Below are positions 48,241 to 60,963 of a stretch of DNA of 64,000 nt, in pieces. Every line of letters starts with the position of its first letter. Position 1 is the first letter of the stretch. This DNA is from Benincasa hispida (taxonomy: Eukaryota > Streptophyta > Magnoliopsida > Cucurbitales > Cucurbitaceae), in assembly GCF_009727055.1 (NCBI RefSeq), contig NC_052360.1, positions 63,416,525 through 63,480,524 on the forward strand, in the 5' to 3' direction. The notes under the pieces were generated by a model. That model was not told the DNA's origin. It searched no databases and saw nothing but the letters and a program-made list of their open reading frames with translations. A program made the translations under genes and the position numbers.

Positions 48241-50454
48241 CGGGTTTCTAACGTGGGTTTCGGGTCAATCCACAATGAAGAAGAAGATCAAGGAAAATTT
48301 GTTTTTTGGTCGTTGTAAACGATTGCCGTGTTATATTTCAATGCTCCACATCGAAAAAACAATTTGTAAGTTTGATTCTGTGTAGGAATTGGTATACGAT
48401 TACTAATATATAATAAGTGGGAAAAAAAATCTTACCCTCTAGATTTTGGATTTAGTTTTATATAATCCTTCATTTTCAAATTTTGAATGGTAAAGCTTTA
48501 AACTTCAAAAAGTTGGAATTACAGATTATGTTTTTTTGTTACAATTTCAAAATTCTATACTTCTAATCTTCATACTTACCTCGATAGTTGATGTTATTAT
48601 TCGTTAATAAATTTAAAATAATTATGAAATGATATTTTAAACCTCGTTTTAATAGTAAATTTTTATAAAATAAATAAATAAATAGTAAAGTTATAAATGG
48701 TAGAATGTGTGAATATTAATGTATAAGGCCAAATAAATTTGACTTTTTAAATATAAAGTGTACGTTTTCTAATAAAAAAAAATGGCATTTGAAATTGAGT
48801 GGGAAGAGAGCGGATATGGTTGAGAAAATAGTTGAAAAATTGTAAATTTTGATACGAAAAATATATATATAAAAAAAATTAAAAAAAGGGAAAATTGATG
48901 GAGAAAATAATTGAAAATTTCTAAAAATTTAATATTAAGAGGCTATTTGGATTGCAAATATTGTTTCAGGGGTGATATGAATATTAAATGTCTAAGATTT
49001 AATTGTGTGGGTTTTAAATGTATGTGAGATAATTAATATATATGTTTGGATTGGTAGAATAATTAATATCTAGAAGTTAAATAAATGATTATGTTTGACT
49101 TACCAATTTTATTTCTAGAAACTAAAACTAAATAATAAGGTAGTCACAATTAAGTTTAATTATTTAATATATTGTTATATTGATGAAAAACTTAATCACT
49201 TAAAATATCAATAAATAAATATTTTTAATTAAAAATTATTTAAATTAATAAAAAATAATTAAATAAATATTAATTAATTAGAGTATTAATCATTAATAAT
49301 AAAATTTGTATTAAATAGTTAAGATAATATGAAATATCAATGTTAAATGTATTAGTTGAAATTTACCCCGTCTAAATAATATATTTATTTTTAATAATTA
49401 ATTAAAATTAATAATAATAATTAATTGATATTAAATAAATAATTAATTAGGTTGTATTCCTATTAAAATCCTACAAAGAGGGTACAAAAAACTTTACCGT
49501 TATCTCGATAATAATATATTGAGTTTTAAAAAGTGAAATCGAAATAAACACAAATATATAAATATGTTTGAAATCTTATTGCAACATATGTGAAACAAAC
49601 CAGTGCTAAAAGTAAATAAATAATTTACTTTCGAAAAAGGTAAATAAATTATTATAATAATATATACCCACAAAAATAAAGAGGTTAACAACTCAATGTA
49701 ATTGGTTCTACGTGTGTTAAATAAGTTGTTCAACTTTAAACAAAAAAATCTACAAAGTCTAATTATTTTGTCTAATAAATTTTTAAATTTTTACTTTTAT
49801 ATTTACTAGGTGATTTGATTTATTCAACTTTTTTTTTTTTAATTTTATCAACTATTGGGCAAATAATTGAAAATCTAATTTTTAGAATCATTAACTAAAG
49901 AAGTTAAATATGCCACATACGTATTTATCATTTGAAAATTTTACATTTTTGACCTTTTAGTTTGTGTTTAATTTCATTTGGTCCATAAATTTTCAAACTT
50001 AACATGTTAATAATTTTTTTAACAAAAAAAAAACAATAATGTTTATGCAAATCATTATAAGATATGTAGAGATGAAATAGGATTTATTTTAAAAAACAAA
50101 GATAAAAACTAAATAGTTATCCGAAAGGATTTTAGATTTTTTTTTTAAAAAAAAAAAAAAACACACTTTTGGTTATTGTTGAGAGCTAATTTGACATTCT
50201 TTTTTTCTTATTTTTAGGTTAGATTGGCTTAAATAAATTAATGTAATAATTTTTTTAAGTTGTTGAATGCTAAAAATATATTAATTATGATATTTCTTAA
50301 ATTCTTAAACTTTAAAGAAAAATACACAACCATTTTAAGGTTTGGGTTTGATTGCATTTGAAACTCTTGGAGTATTCAAAATTGACATTTTAATCTTTAG
50401 AGTTAAGCTTATTTTCACCCCTACCTAGTTTGGTCTTCCATTATTATTATTATT
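48241..50454. other. AT-rich intergenic region upstream of PLD
   Basis: No gene recognised. Very AT-rich, many TAATTAAT words. The ORF at 49733-49500 has no family signature. The promoter of the PLD gene should lie in the right-to-left direction here. Confidence 0.45.
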
Positions 50455-50805
50455 ATTATTATTTGTTAAAATACTGTATTGGTTCTTATACTTTTGACTT
50501 TTGTTTATTTTGATTCCTATATTTTTAAAATGTTAATTTTAGTTCTTATACTTTCAATTTTGATTTCTATTGGTCCCTCTATTTTTAAAATTGTTCATTT
50601 TGATCATTCTACTTCAAAAAAGTGACCATTTTGATCACTTAAAAATGAAATAAAAAGGAAAATGAAAGGACCAAATGGTCACTTTTTAAAAGTATAAAGA
50701 CCAAATGAGCCAAAGTTAAAAGTACAATGACCAAAATAAATAAAAAAATTAAAATGCAAGGACCAAAATGAATCAAACGTAAAAGTATAAGAGCCAAAAC
50801 ATTGT
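50455..50805. repeat. Foldback repeat with GGACCAAAATGAA words
   Basis: The left half reads repeatedly TTTTGATTCCTATATTTTTA-like; the right half carries the inverted words AAGGACCAAAATGAATCAAA and ACAATGACCAAAATAAATAA. The centre near 50625-50650 holds AAAGTGACCATTTTGATCAC. Probably a non-autonomous DNA element. Confidence 0.6.
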
Positions 50806-50829
50806 TTTTTCAATTTACAAAAGAGAAGG

Positions 50830-51453
50830 AAATATCCTGAAAATTTTTGGCGAACTTCCAGACTTCTTCATGTATGCATTGGGCTTCATTGAGGTAAGCT
50901 AATTTCCTGTTTAAGATGTTTATTGCTGTTGAGTAGTCCAATTCAATCTCTTTTTGCTAAATCCTAACTTGATGGATAGTTTAATTCCTTCTAATATAGC
51001 TTTCAATTTAGTTGAAAGAGGTTCATAGACGAAGTTCAAGCAATCTTGGCATATTGCTTTGAGATTTCCAGTGAAGTCATAGCAAACTATTTTGATTCTC
51101 GTAATCGAAGGATTTTTCTTCCATGCAGCATCAACATTCACTTTAATTGTACTTTCTTTTGGTTTGATCCATTTCATGTTAGAGAGAGAAATTATAGTCT
51201 TCAGAATTTCTGAATTTGATCTGTATGAATTGTTTCTTTTTATAGTTTCAGTTAAATAATTTTGGATATATTGAATTCTGATTCTAGTGTTTGTGATGGG
51301 CTTATCATGGGTGACGTTGCTTCTATTAGACCATATTGCCCAGCATGCTGAAGAAACTCTAAAACTAAAGAACCAGTGAGTGGAAGCGGATCGTTCCAAA
51401 CTCCATTGAGAAAGAACACATACATTTACAGTCATACAGAAACAGTTATGCAT
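50830..51453 (-). pseudogene. LINE-type RNase H domain remnant
   Basis: The 177-codon minus frame contains CWAIWSNRSNVTHDKP, then MKWIKPKESTIKVNVDAAWK and SITRIKIVCYDFTGNLKAIC, the start of the RNase H-like (RVT_3) domain found at the C-terminus of plant non-LTR retrotransposon proteins (VNVDAA holds the first catalytic Asp). Sequence after the frame ends at 50920 continues in another frame with DYSTAINILN to a stop near 50830, so there is one frameshift. Reverse transcriptase is not present in the window, in keeping with 5' truncation. Confidence 0.7.
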
Positions 51454-51479
51454 AAAGAATAAATTACATCATGCTTCTT

Positions 51480-52020
51480 AAGTAAATACAAGGTGATTCG
51501 AGTATAATACCTTTGAAGAACTCTTTCTTTATGTATTTTCCTCGGTCAGTCTCCAACGCGTCCAAAGAAGAACCCGAACGCAACGATCAGAACTCGATCT
51601 CAATGAGCAACTAGAAGATCCTCGATCACCAGCGAGTATAACTCGATCCTTGATCCTTGAACAAAATAAGACACCACCATAAGATTACTTTGGTATTCCC
51701 GGTATGAGAATCCAGGAGTTGTGGGCTCTGTATAATTTTGGATAGAGGGAAGGAAGAAGTAAACGACGAGTAGACAATCGAGTATGCAATCAAACGATCG
51801 TGTAGAAGAAGAAGCCTATCTTATACACTTAATACTCGATCGTGTAGTAACGAGTAACTATCGTATAGTAAACTCGACACTTGATCGTTTAGGCTCTAAA
51901 GCTATTATTTAGTAAAACTAGTTTTTACTCGATAGTTTTTCTATGAGATCGATTCGAATAGAATTTGCACTGAATTATTTGAAAAACAATTTTTCCTTTT
52001 TATCTCACAGTTACCATAAA
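51480..52020 (-). repeat. LTR fragment, family X, 3' end, minus
   Basis: The reverse complement contains GAGTTCTTCAAAGGTATTAT (about 51503-51522), the same motif seen near the 3' end of the copies at 902, 18135 and 53848, preceded by CGATCGT-type short repeats as at 4520-4820. It abuts the start of the plus-strand LTR at 52023. Confidence 0.5.
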
Positions 52021-52022
52021 AC

Positions 52023-53966
52023 TGCTGGATTTTATGTCCTAAAACTAGCAATTTGTAAAATGATAAACATTTTCTATAATCAATAAACTTATTATTGATT
52101 TTATAAATTGTATAAAAGTCTAAATCCAATAAACTAAAACTCATGACTATTGCATGAGTACTTGAACATTATGTGGAGACATAAGAGTGGATCAAGTTCG
52201 AGTAAATAGTCAAAATGATCTATAGTACATGAATAAGGTTGGGTACCTTATTCTGGTAACACTATTGGATACGACCTACTCTGTAGTTGTTAAAAAGAGT
52301 TGTAAAGTGCTAATACGATGTGATCCTAATTCGTACATGTTATGACATGAGGACTAGGGACGTTCTATGCAATGAGTTTGCATAAGATCGGACCAAGAAA
52401 TAAGTCACTCTTACTTTATAATGTTGTTTACTGTATAAGACTGACTATTTCACCTAAATGACCTAGGTAACTCAATCTTAATCCTGAGCTAACTATGAAC
52501 TGATCGGATCAAGAAATAAGTCACTCTTACTTTATAACATTGTTTATTTTATAAGACTGGCTATTTCACCTAGATGACCTAGGTAACTCGATCTTAATCT
52601 TGAGCTAACTATGAACTCCTATTTATTCAGGATTATCCTTAGATTTGCATAGGTGAGAGTTGGCTCAACAGCGCCGTCTCAATAAGCCTCCCATTTCAGG
52701 GGTAAGACCTAATAGATAGCTGGGGACATAGGGTATAAAACGAAGTTCATGCCTACCCGATTTAGGGATAGGAGAAAGGTTGTTCTCTCAAGTACTGAAT
52801 CCAGGTTTTGAACAAAGGGCCCCACTCTCTCACTGGGCTAAGAGAGTTTGGTTTAGTAATTGGATCACAAACCAGTTGTTCATTAGAGGATTAGGAACTT
52901 GAGGAATAAGACGTAATCTCGGGAGTAAAATAAGTATTTGACCTAGCCGTTATTATGAACGACTTGTGAAGGATCGACTTGCTGATTATGGTTAAATCAT
53001 GTGGACATAATATATCTACAATGAAGGGAGTGCAACTATGAGCTTTAGTGGAGTGACCCATTAGTTAACGAATGAAGATTAATCTAGTCTAATAAGTTTA
53101 GCCAATTAATCTCGGATCATTGGAGCCCATGACCTGTTGGTCCGCGAGGCCCCCCTACTAGCTCGTAATGGACTAGCTCTAGAATAGCGTGATAAGTTAA
53201 TTTGAAACGTTTAAATTAGAATTAAGGAAATTAGTAATTATATGAGATATAATTACATGTTTAATTTGAGAATTAAACGGAATAGGAGAATTTATATTTA
53301 AATATATAAAGATTGATGTGTGTAAAAATTAATATAATATTTGATATTAAATTAATTAAGTTTTATTTAAAAATTAATTTATGAAATTAAATTTTCAGTT
53401 TTAAAATCAAAATGGTTTTTTAAAAAATCAAGTTTTGATTTTGAGATAAAATTGAAAAATTGGAAAAAACAATACCCAAATGGAAAAACATTATCCATCT
53501 TCTACTTGCTCACACAAAAGCCATCACCATTGCCGTGTTACTCCAAGCATGAGCTACAACTCATGCAACTCTCTTCATTGCATGATGGTCTACAATATAT
53601 TGAAGACTTTGGAGTGAATTTCGGGCATGCAATCAAGAGAGAATTTTAGAGAAAATTCGTGCTGAAGAAAGTGTTCTTCAACAAAATTGCTGTTGTGAGC
53701 AGTTCTCTATAATCCCTTGATTTAAGCTTGTTTTGAGTCTCACAACTCAATCTAGAGCATCAAGAGAATAGTGGAGAAGATCTTGAGGTGATCTGCAATA
53801 AGATTCAGAGAAGATTGTAGCTAGAGATCGTGCTTTGAAAAGGTTCTACAAAGGTATGTCATGAAACTCACTTGTTTTCTACAAGAGCATGCTTTATATT
53901 TTGTCAAAATTAATGAATTAGAGTGCTTAAATGATCCTTGTTGCTTCTGTTGTTAATGATACAATC
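52023..53966 (+). repeat. LTR, family X, near full length (about 1.94 kb)
   Basis: Begins TGCTGGATTTTATGTCCTAA and ends near TTGTTAATGATACA. It carries both the 5' blocks shared with 3287-4340 (CCTTATTCTGGTAACACTAT at 52248-52267, and the ACCTAGGTAACTC block) and the 3' blocks shared with 1-1040 and 18011-18750 (GATATTAAATTAATTAAG, CTACAAAGGTATGTC at 53848-53862). It thus links the separate fragments into one family. No internal coding region follows, so it looks like a solo LTR. Confidence 0.65.
52391..52618. repeat. About 116-bp tandem duplication inside LTR
   Basis: AAGAAATAAGTCACTCTTAC starts two successive copies (about 52395 and 52511), each running to CTAACTATGAACT with about ten differences. 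Confidence 0.85.
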
Positions 53967-53989
53967 CTACAAAAACCGCAAATAACATC

Positions 53990-54420
53990 CAACTCAAGTC
54001 GGTTATGGAGAAAAAGAATTATTAATTATCATATAATTAATAAATTATAAATAAATACAATAACTAACTTATCATATTATATCTATAACGTATAGTTTTA
54101 ATATTGCATCATATGCAACATATAAACCATAGTTCTTTTTTTATTTTATGGTATTTAATATAAATCATATTTATATTAATTCCTCCAATCAAATAATAAT
54201 GTATCAAATACATTATATCAATTATATCACATATAATTTAATTAATTTAATTATATCATATATAATCAAATTTCCTCTTGTTAATTTGAACACTTCAAAC
54301 TAACCCAAAATCTGATTCTCAACTTGAACCCATTGAGCTACCAAGGGGACCTTATGGACCTATAGCTTGAAGTTTCAACGGTACGTGAATAACTGACTAA
54401 ACTCTTTAATCACATCCACT
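53990..54420 (-). repeat. LTR fragment, family X, middle part, minus
   Basis: The reverse complement contains AAAGAGTTTAGTCAGTTATT, TTTGAAGTGTTCAAATTAAC and then the AT-rich middle block, as in the copies at 1-500 and 53040-53400. Confidence 0.5.
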
Positions 54421-54965
54421 GTGACCTTATTAACCTTATGGACCTTATGGACCTCATGATTGGCGCATAGTCCTACTCCATGCTTACCTTGCCTAGCCAA
54501 CGCATCTCAACGCACGATCAAGCCTCCTTGCCTAAGGTCACCTAGCCCATTGTCGTGCGTGTCACCTTGTCCTCCTAACCTCACTATGAGGCTTGGCCAA
54601 TGCATGGCTTCAACACAAGACCCCCTCTCCCTCAGTCAACCCTTAGGCATGCCCTCACCTACCTCAACGCCTAACTTGTGCTTACTAACCTCCAAAGGCT
54701 TAGTCCACCGCATACCTTATCAAGTCTTCAACCATGGCTTCCATACTTAGCCAAATTTTTCCCTCCTTAACCAAGCCTACTACACCTTCACTTACTATTC
54801 ATGTGCTTCATAATCCTTAAAGTATTTTTCCCTTTTTTCATCATCCTTAACTTTATCCTTATAGTCTTAACTCATACTTAGACCTCTTTAATCTTAATGT
54901 CCATGTTTTTATTTTCCTTTAACAAAACTCGAGGGTTTACACCACCCCCCACCAAGCACAATCGT
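54421..54965. other. C-rich repeat-like stretch, unassigned
   Basis: Unusually C-rich for the surroundings (for example CACCCCCCACCAAGC at 54941-54955). The 96-codon ORF at 54460 has no family signature. Probably part of another retroelement LTR, but no border was found. Confidence 0.35.
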
Positions 54966-57900
54966 CCCTCAACCAAACAAATTAGATTGAAACGATAGAG
55001 TGAGAAAATCGAATGATGCAACAAAAGGAATCAAAGGTTTGGAGCGGCAAGGGTAAGAATGAATGGACACGTTTAGAACGACGACGAGGGTGAGGACGTC
55101 AGACAAAACCCCAATCGACAAAGATGAAGAGCCGTGAATCCGTGGTTGGGTTGGATTTGGTTCATTATTTAATAATGGTTATATGGGTTGAAGAAATTTA
55201 TAACTCGAACAATTGGATTGGATCTATAAAGAGCTTCAACCCAAACTAAAAACACCACTCATCACACATCTCGAATGTATAGAAAGTTTTCTTTTGCATA
55301 GATTGTTGTTAATGAGTAACATATTATTTAAATATTTTCATATAAATATTGGAATTTTATTGAAAAATTTCAACTTTCACATCCTATTCCACCAACTTTC
55401 TTCGATCCTTGTTAGAACTAGAAAGTCCTAACGAGACCTTGTTTATACACTCTTTGTTGTCAAGAGATACAATTCATTATATATTGTCAAATTTATCGAT
55501 GAAGAATTAAAAATGTAAAGGGAGTGCTTGGAGTAAGGAACGTAATAGTAAAGAGTAAAGAGTTATGAAGTCTAAAGAATTGAGAACTACTAGGACTCAC
55601 AGTGTAAAAAATTGATTTTTTGAGTAATAGGACCCACTAATTTCTTGGACTAAACAAGAAAGGAATTTCATAACTCATACTTCACAATTGTTTAGGTCAA
55701 ACGGCCCGAAAATTATATAAAACTAAAAAGATATTCGAACCTTTAATAAAATTAAATAAACCAAATCATTATTGTTTATTGAAGTTGAAACATTCAAGCA
55801 ATGGTCAAAGGAATCTGAAGTCCTCGCATGTCCTTCCACTCGCTAACGACTTCAAGCCATTCAGAAGAGTCTCTTACTCAAAACTTGTATACAACGATCC
55901 ATATTTTAAATATTAGGGGAAAAATTAATAATAAATACTTTTGATCATAAATTTATCGAGTTGTATTAATTTTAATTCTAATTTTTTTTAACTTTAAAAA
56001 ATGGAGCAATTACGAAAAGAATATAGCAATTTTCGTCCTCTTATAAGTTCTTACTCTAAATATTATATATATATATATATATAATAAATTATAAAACATA
56101 TATACACTACAAAATTGATAAAACTTTAGAGAAGACCATGGTTAATGTGTGCATGGTCAAATGTATTTGTATGCAAAATTTTATTTATTAAAATTAATAT
56201 TTATGAAGGTCGTAAATTATATCTGCTAAAATTAGAGAGCGAATCCGTCAAATTGAATCGAAAAATAAATGATGTAGTATTTATTTAAGTTTATACTTCA
56301 ATTTGATGAAATTTAACTTTATGATTAAAATTGATAACATAAACTAACAAAGTTGAAGTTAAAATTGTCTTTTATTATTATTATTATAATTAATTGTGAT
56401 GGAGGAATCAATTTATAGTTCTAAAATTTTGAGTCCAAACTAAAGTAGATGGATTATTTTTCTTTTCATTTTGAGTCTTAATTGCGTTCCTAATTCACGT
56501 GGATACTCATTTCTATTTTCATAACTATTTATTAATTAGGGTTTTAGCCAACAATACAATACTATCGGAAGCATTCTTAAATACATAGCATAATATAAAA
56601 CACAATAATATTAAATACATTAACATTAAGGAGTTTCATCTCGAGATGAGTAATCTATCTATTTTATAAAGAGTGTGAGATTCTCGGTCTTTCTAACGTA
56701 GGATCCTCAATAATGATTAGAGGTATAAAAAAAATTCCTCGCATACTCTTTGAATGTGCTTGTGTTGGTATGTGGACGATATGTAGTGAATGAATTTTGA
56801 ACGATTCAACAATCTTTTTTTCCACTTTCTATACTAAAACAAAGGCCATATTAGGAGTTCCAAAATGTATCTATTAGATATGATTTTCAACCATGTACTC
56901 AAATGCTCAATGGATGAATCATACAAAAGTCTAAAAGACTTTGTACGAGAATCTCTTTTACACACGTGTGTCGAAATTATGATGTGATTGCGGATTCTTT
57001 GAAATTCATAAAGGTGACCGTTGTCAAGCTATACTATGAATATCCTGATTTTTCACGTTGCCTTCTTTCTTTGGCCTTTGTCAATTATGATAAGTCTGTA
57101 ACTTGAGTTTTGTATTCAATTTTGTTTTTTTAAAAATTCTGACTAATAATTATATTATTTTGAATCTTAGTTTTTCTTGGATCCCATAGCTCGAGATCAA
57201 GGTATCAAAGCATCAAAACACAAGCAACGGGGTAACAAAACCCAAAACAAAACCTACAAGATAAGATTAGAACAAAAGCAACACAAAAGAAAACAAACTC
57301 GCAGACCACTAGAGAGAAAGCCAGAGAAAAGAAAACAAACTCCCATAAACAAGGGACAACAACAAAAACAAAGAACAACGAGAAGTATAACAAGAAAAAT
57401 ATTCGTAATCACACTATATATAAGACCAAGAAGATCCGCCAGGAAGAAGCACGAGCATGAACCGTAGAGATCATAAGGTGAACTAGAGTTGACATCCACC
57501 TCGGTCTATTTCCATGCAGTCGCCAATTACGTTATTGCCAGATGTATATGAAAGCACACTAAAAAACACGGAATAACTTACTACACACCCCCTTATCCGA
57601 CCCCACTCGACACAACCAACTCAACTCCACATCCCAACTCGCCACCCGATACGACGAGCCCAACTGACGCAACACACCAGACCATACCTCTCTCCCAAAC
57701 TCACACTCTGAATCCTAGTTTTTCATTAATGAATCAATTTAGATAATTTATTATAATTTAATTTTAAAAGCGTTAATGAATAACTTTTTCATGTTAAATA
57801 AATAACTATTTCACACGTGTAAACAAATTCCTTAGGAACAATTATTAATATAAATTAGAGACAAATGCATTAATTACGTTCTCATTTGTGGTCGTCTATT

Positions 57901-58984
57901 TTTCTCACTCACTCATAAAGAATTTAATGATATTTTATTTACTACTTTAGTAAATTTTTGGAGAAAATTGATTTTATTTAAATGATATTAAGGTTATTTT
58001 AAATAAACCCAAGTGAAAAATAGCTCAAAGTTTTTAATCAATAGTTTTTTTAAAAAAAAATTATAAATCAATAATTTAAATTGATTCACTTATGAGCAAG
58101 AATTTTATTATTTAAATTGATATAGTTATCACTAATGTTATAATTTATACAATTTAGAAGTTAAAAGGAATATAAATAGATATTAAATAATATACGAAAA
58201 ATATTAATTTATAATCCTAAATTTTAGGTTGAAACGATTAGGTAGGGGGTATATCGATTAAAATCCTAAGTTAATAAATGTATCAATTTAATTACATCTT
58301 AAACTTTCTTAATTGTATTAATTTATATCATCTTTTAAGTTTCATTGGACTAATATTGTGTAAAATTTATAATTTGAGTCAATTAAACTACTCAAATTTC
58401 ATAGGTCAATCAATCTAAACTTTTCATTACGATTACCTTTAAAAATTATTCATACATTAGTTCTCAAACATATGTAAATTTATCTTCAAATGCCAATTTA
58501 ACAAAAGTTACGATTTAAAGTGAATGTATAGAAGATTTTCAAAGAGAATTTTATCTAAGAGTCTAAATTGATCCATTTATAAAATTTTAAAGTCTTATTT
58601 ATAAAATCATATATTCCACGTGAAGTCTTTTTAAATATAATTAATGGAGGATATAAATTAATATCTATAAAAGAAATTAATATAATTTTTAATTAAAGAT
58701 TTAAATGGATATTAATGTTACATATGTGTACTCAAAATTACAAAGAAAATTTAGTAATTTTGTAGGTTGTGAGGCTGCGTTTGCATATTTTTTGCTTCTA
58801 CAAACACGTGGAAGTAAGCTTATAAAAAAACGACGCCAACACATAACCTAACGCCGTCCCCTAGGCCGGATTTTCTTTTCAAATACATTTTATATTATTA
58901 TCGAATTATGGAATCCAGGTCAAATTCATTGTTTTTCTATACTATATTATTGACTTGCATAGCTTATAGCACCACTTGTTGGTC

Positions 58985-58985
<1 letters not shown>
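54966..58985. other. AT-rich intergenic region
   Basis: No gene recognised. Contains a TA run (56060-56083) and several foldback-like words. The Lys/Arg/Gln-rich ORF at 57177-57467 looks like a chance frame in A-rich sequence. Confidence 0.45.
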
Positions 58986-59031
<46 letters not shown>

Positions 59032-59032
59032 T
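58986..59032. repeat. TTA microsatellite, about 15 units
   Basis: Uninterrupted TTA repeat followed by TTATATG. Confidence 0.95.
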
Positions 59033-59149
59033 ATATGTTTTATCAAGTTTGTTAGAAATATACCACTCAAAATTAATCTATGAAGGCTTTGTCATCTAAT
59101 TCGTGTCAAGACCATCTTCATCAAATCTGTGAAAAATAAACCACTTAAA

Positions 59150-59377
59150 TACTGAGCTATGAAGATTTCATTATTATCCATAAAGTCTATATCAGGATCA
59201 CCTATAGAAAGGACTATAGATCATTAAGGTTTTAGTATTATCCATCAAGTTCATCCTAGGACCACCACACAATGGGCTATGGGTCATCAAGTATATTGCA
59301 ACAAACCACCCAAACAAAGGGCTATGAACCATTAAGTTGATCACAATAAATCATCCAAACAAAGGGCTATGGATCAC
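59150..59377 (-). repeat. Degenerate 45-64 bp repeats at 3' side of copia element
   Basis: A plus-strand word RRGGGCTATGRRTCATTAAG recurs at about 59154, 59211, 59275, 59320 and 59365, the last three spaced 45 bp apart. The array directly follows the end of the copia RNase H coding region. Confidence 0.65.
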
Positions 59378-60034
59378 TGTAAGGATTTAAGCCCTATGTT
59401 CATTGAGAATTCTAAAATTATTTTCCTTGTTAGGTATTTGGTTAAAGGATTAACCAAATTCTTCTCATACCTCACATTACAAGGAAATAACTCATCTCTT
59501 GAACAATTGTTTCACAGTTCCATGTCTAAGACGTATATGTCTCCTTTTGCCATTATATACACTATTCTCGGTAATACTTATGATAGCCTGTGAATTACAG
59601 TGTACCTACTAGTACTGATGTTTCCCACAATTATACATCCCTAGTAGACTTCTAAACCATTCAGCCCCTTGTCTTGCTAATTCTATAGCAATAAATTCAA
59701 ATTCCATGGTGGATCTAGCTATCAAGTCTGTTTTGCAAACTTCCATAATATTGCTCCTCCTCCGAGTAAAAATACATATCCACTAGTAGAACTGAGCTCG
59801 TCATTATCAGTTATCCAGTTTGTATCACAATAATCTTCTAATACAACAGGGAATTTGTTGAAATGTAAACAGTAGTCTATATCTCAACAGACAAAGAATA
59901 GTACCCCAATTATCCTTATCAGAATTATGTGTATATCTACTCAATCTACTCACAGCATATGTAATATCAAGTCTAGTATAGTTCATTAGAAACATATCAC
60001 TACCCATGATCTTTTCATATTTAGACTGAGACAC
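59378..60034 (-). pseudogene. Copia RNase H and C-terminal end
   Basis: 60034-59825 gives MNYTRLDITYAVSRLSRYTH. Broken frames beyond read as STMEFEFIAIELARQGAEWF (about 59720-59660), IRLRHGTVKQL-like sequence (about 59540-59500) and a final ...LNEHRA*ILT segment at the usual polyprotein end. The domain is fragmented by stops. Confidence 0.7.
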
Positions 60035-60117
60035 ACTATCTCCTTTTTTTTCCTTAAGACTTACACTAGCATCATAAGGAGTTCTTACATAAGGATCATC
60101 AAAACAATAAAATCTCT

Positions 60118-60963
60118 TTAATATTTTTCAATGTAGTGTAATTGACACAGAGAAAATCCATTTTCAATTTCCCTTATTTTAACACCAAATATTGCGTCAG
60201 CTTCCCCTAAATCTTTCATTTCAAAATGCGATGATAATAACAACTTGGCATTACTTATTGTCTTTATATTTGTTCCAAAGATGAGCATACCATCAACATA
60301 CAAACATATAATCATACATCTGGCTCCAAACAACTTTGAGTAAACGCACATATTAGAGGAGTTCACCTTAAATCCATTGTTTATTAAAGTATTATTGAAT
60401 TTTTCATACCATTGTTTGGGAGCTTTCTTAAGACCATAAAGAAGTTTTTTAAATTTACATATTTTATTTTCCTGACCGGCAACTGTAAAGCCTTCAGGCT
60501 ATATCATCTAAATCTCTTCCTCTAGATCACCATTGAGGAATGTTGTTTTTACATCCGTTTGGTGAATTAGAAGTCTACGGTTGACAGCTAGTGCAATCAA
60601 GACTCTAATTGTAGCTATTTTTGTTATAGGAGAATACATGTCAAAGTAGTCAATAGCTTGTTTTTATGTATACCCTACTACTACAAAGCTAGTCTTTCAT
60701 CTTTCAATTGAACCATCTGACCTTGTTTTCCTTTTGAAAACTCACTTGCACTTAATAAGTTTACTACCTTTAGGGAGATCTACTAAGTCCCAAGTTTGGT
60801 TCATTGTTAGAGAATCCAATTCACTCTTAATGGTCTCCTTCCATAAGTTAGAGTCTACAGATTTTAAGACTTCTTGGTAAGTTTTAGGATTCTCATCTAT
60901 TAGATACATATATGCAAACTGACAGTCAATATCATTTGGCCTCTCAACTAAAAAGACAGTCAA
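60118..60963 (-). pseudogene. Copia reverse transcriptase
   Basis: 60963-60742 reads PKTYQEVLKSVDSNLWKETI and MNQTWDLVDLPKGSKLIKCK, the N-terminal RT block. 60366-60118 contains MIICLYVDGMLIFGTN, where the YVDD catalytic pair reads YVDG, and HFEMKDLGEADAIFGVKI. The middle (60740-60370) is interrupted by stops. The loss of the second catalytic Asp alone would abolish activity. Confidence 0.8.

Noticed and set aside
54460..54750. 96-codon Pro/Ser/Cys-rich ORF
   Set aside because: C-rich repeat-like DNA gives long frames; no family signature.
57177..57467. Basic 96-codon ORF
   Set aside because: Composition follows the A-rich DNA; no domain and no conserved neighbour.
58907..59099. 63-codon ORF with poly-Tyr
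   Set aside because: Created by the TTA microsatellite.
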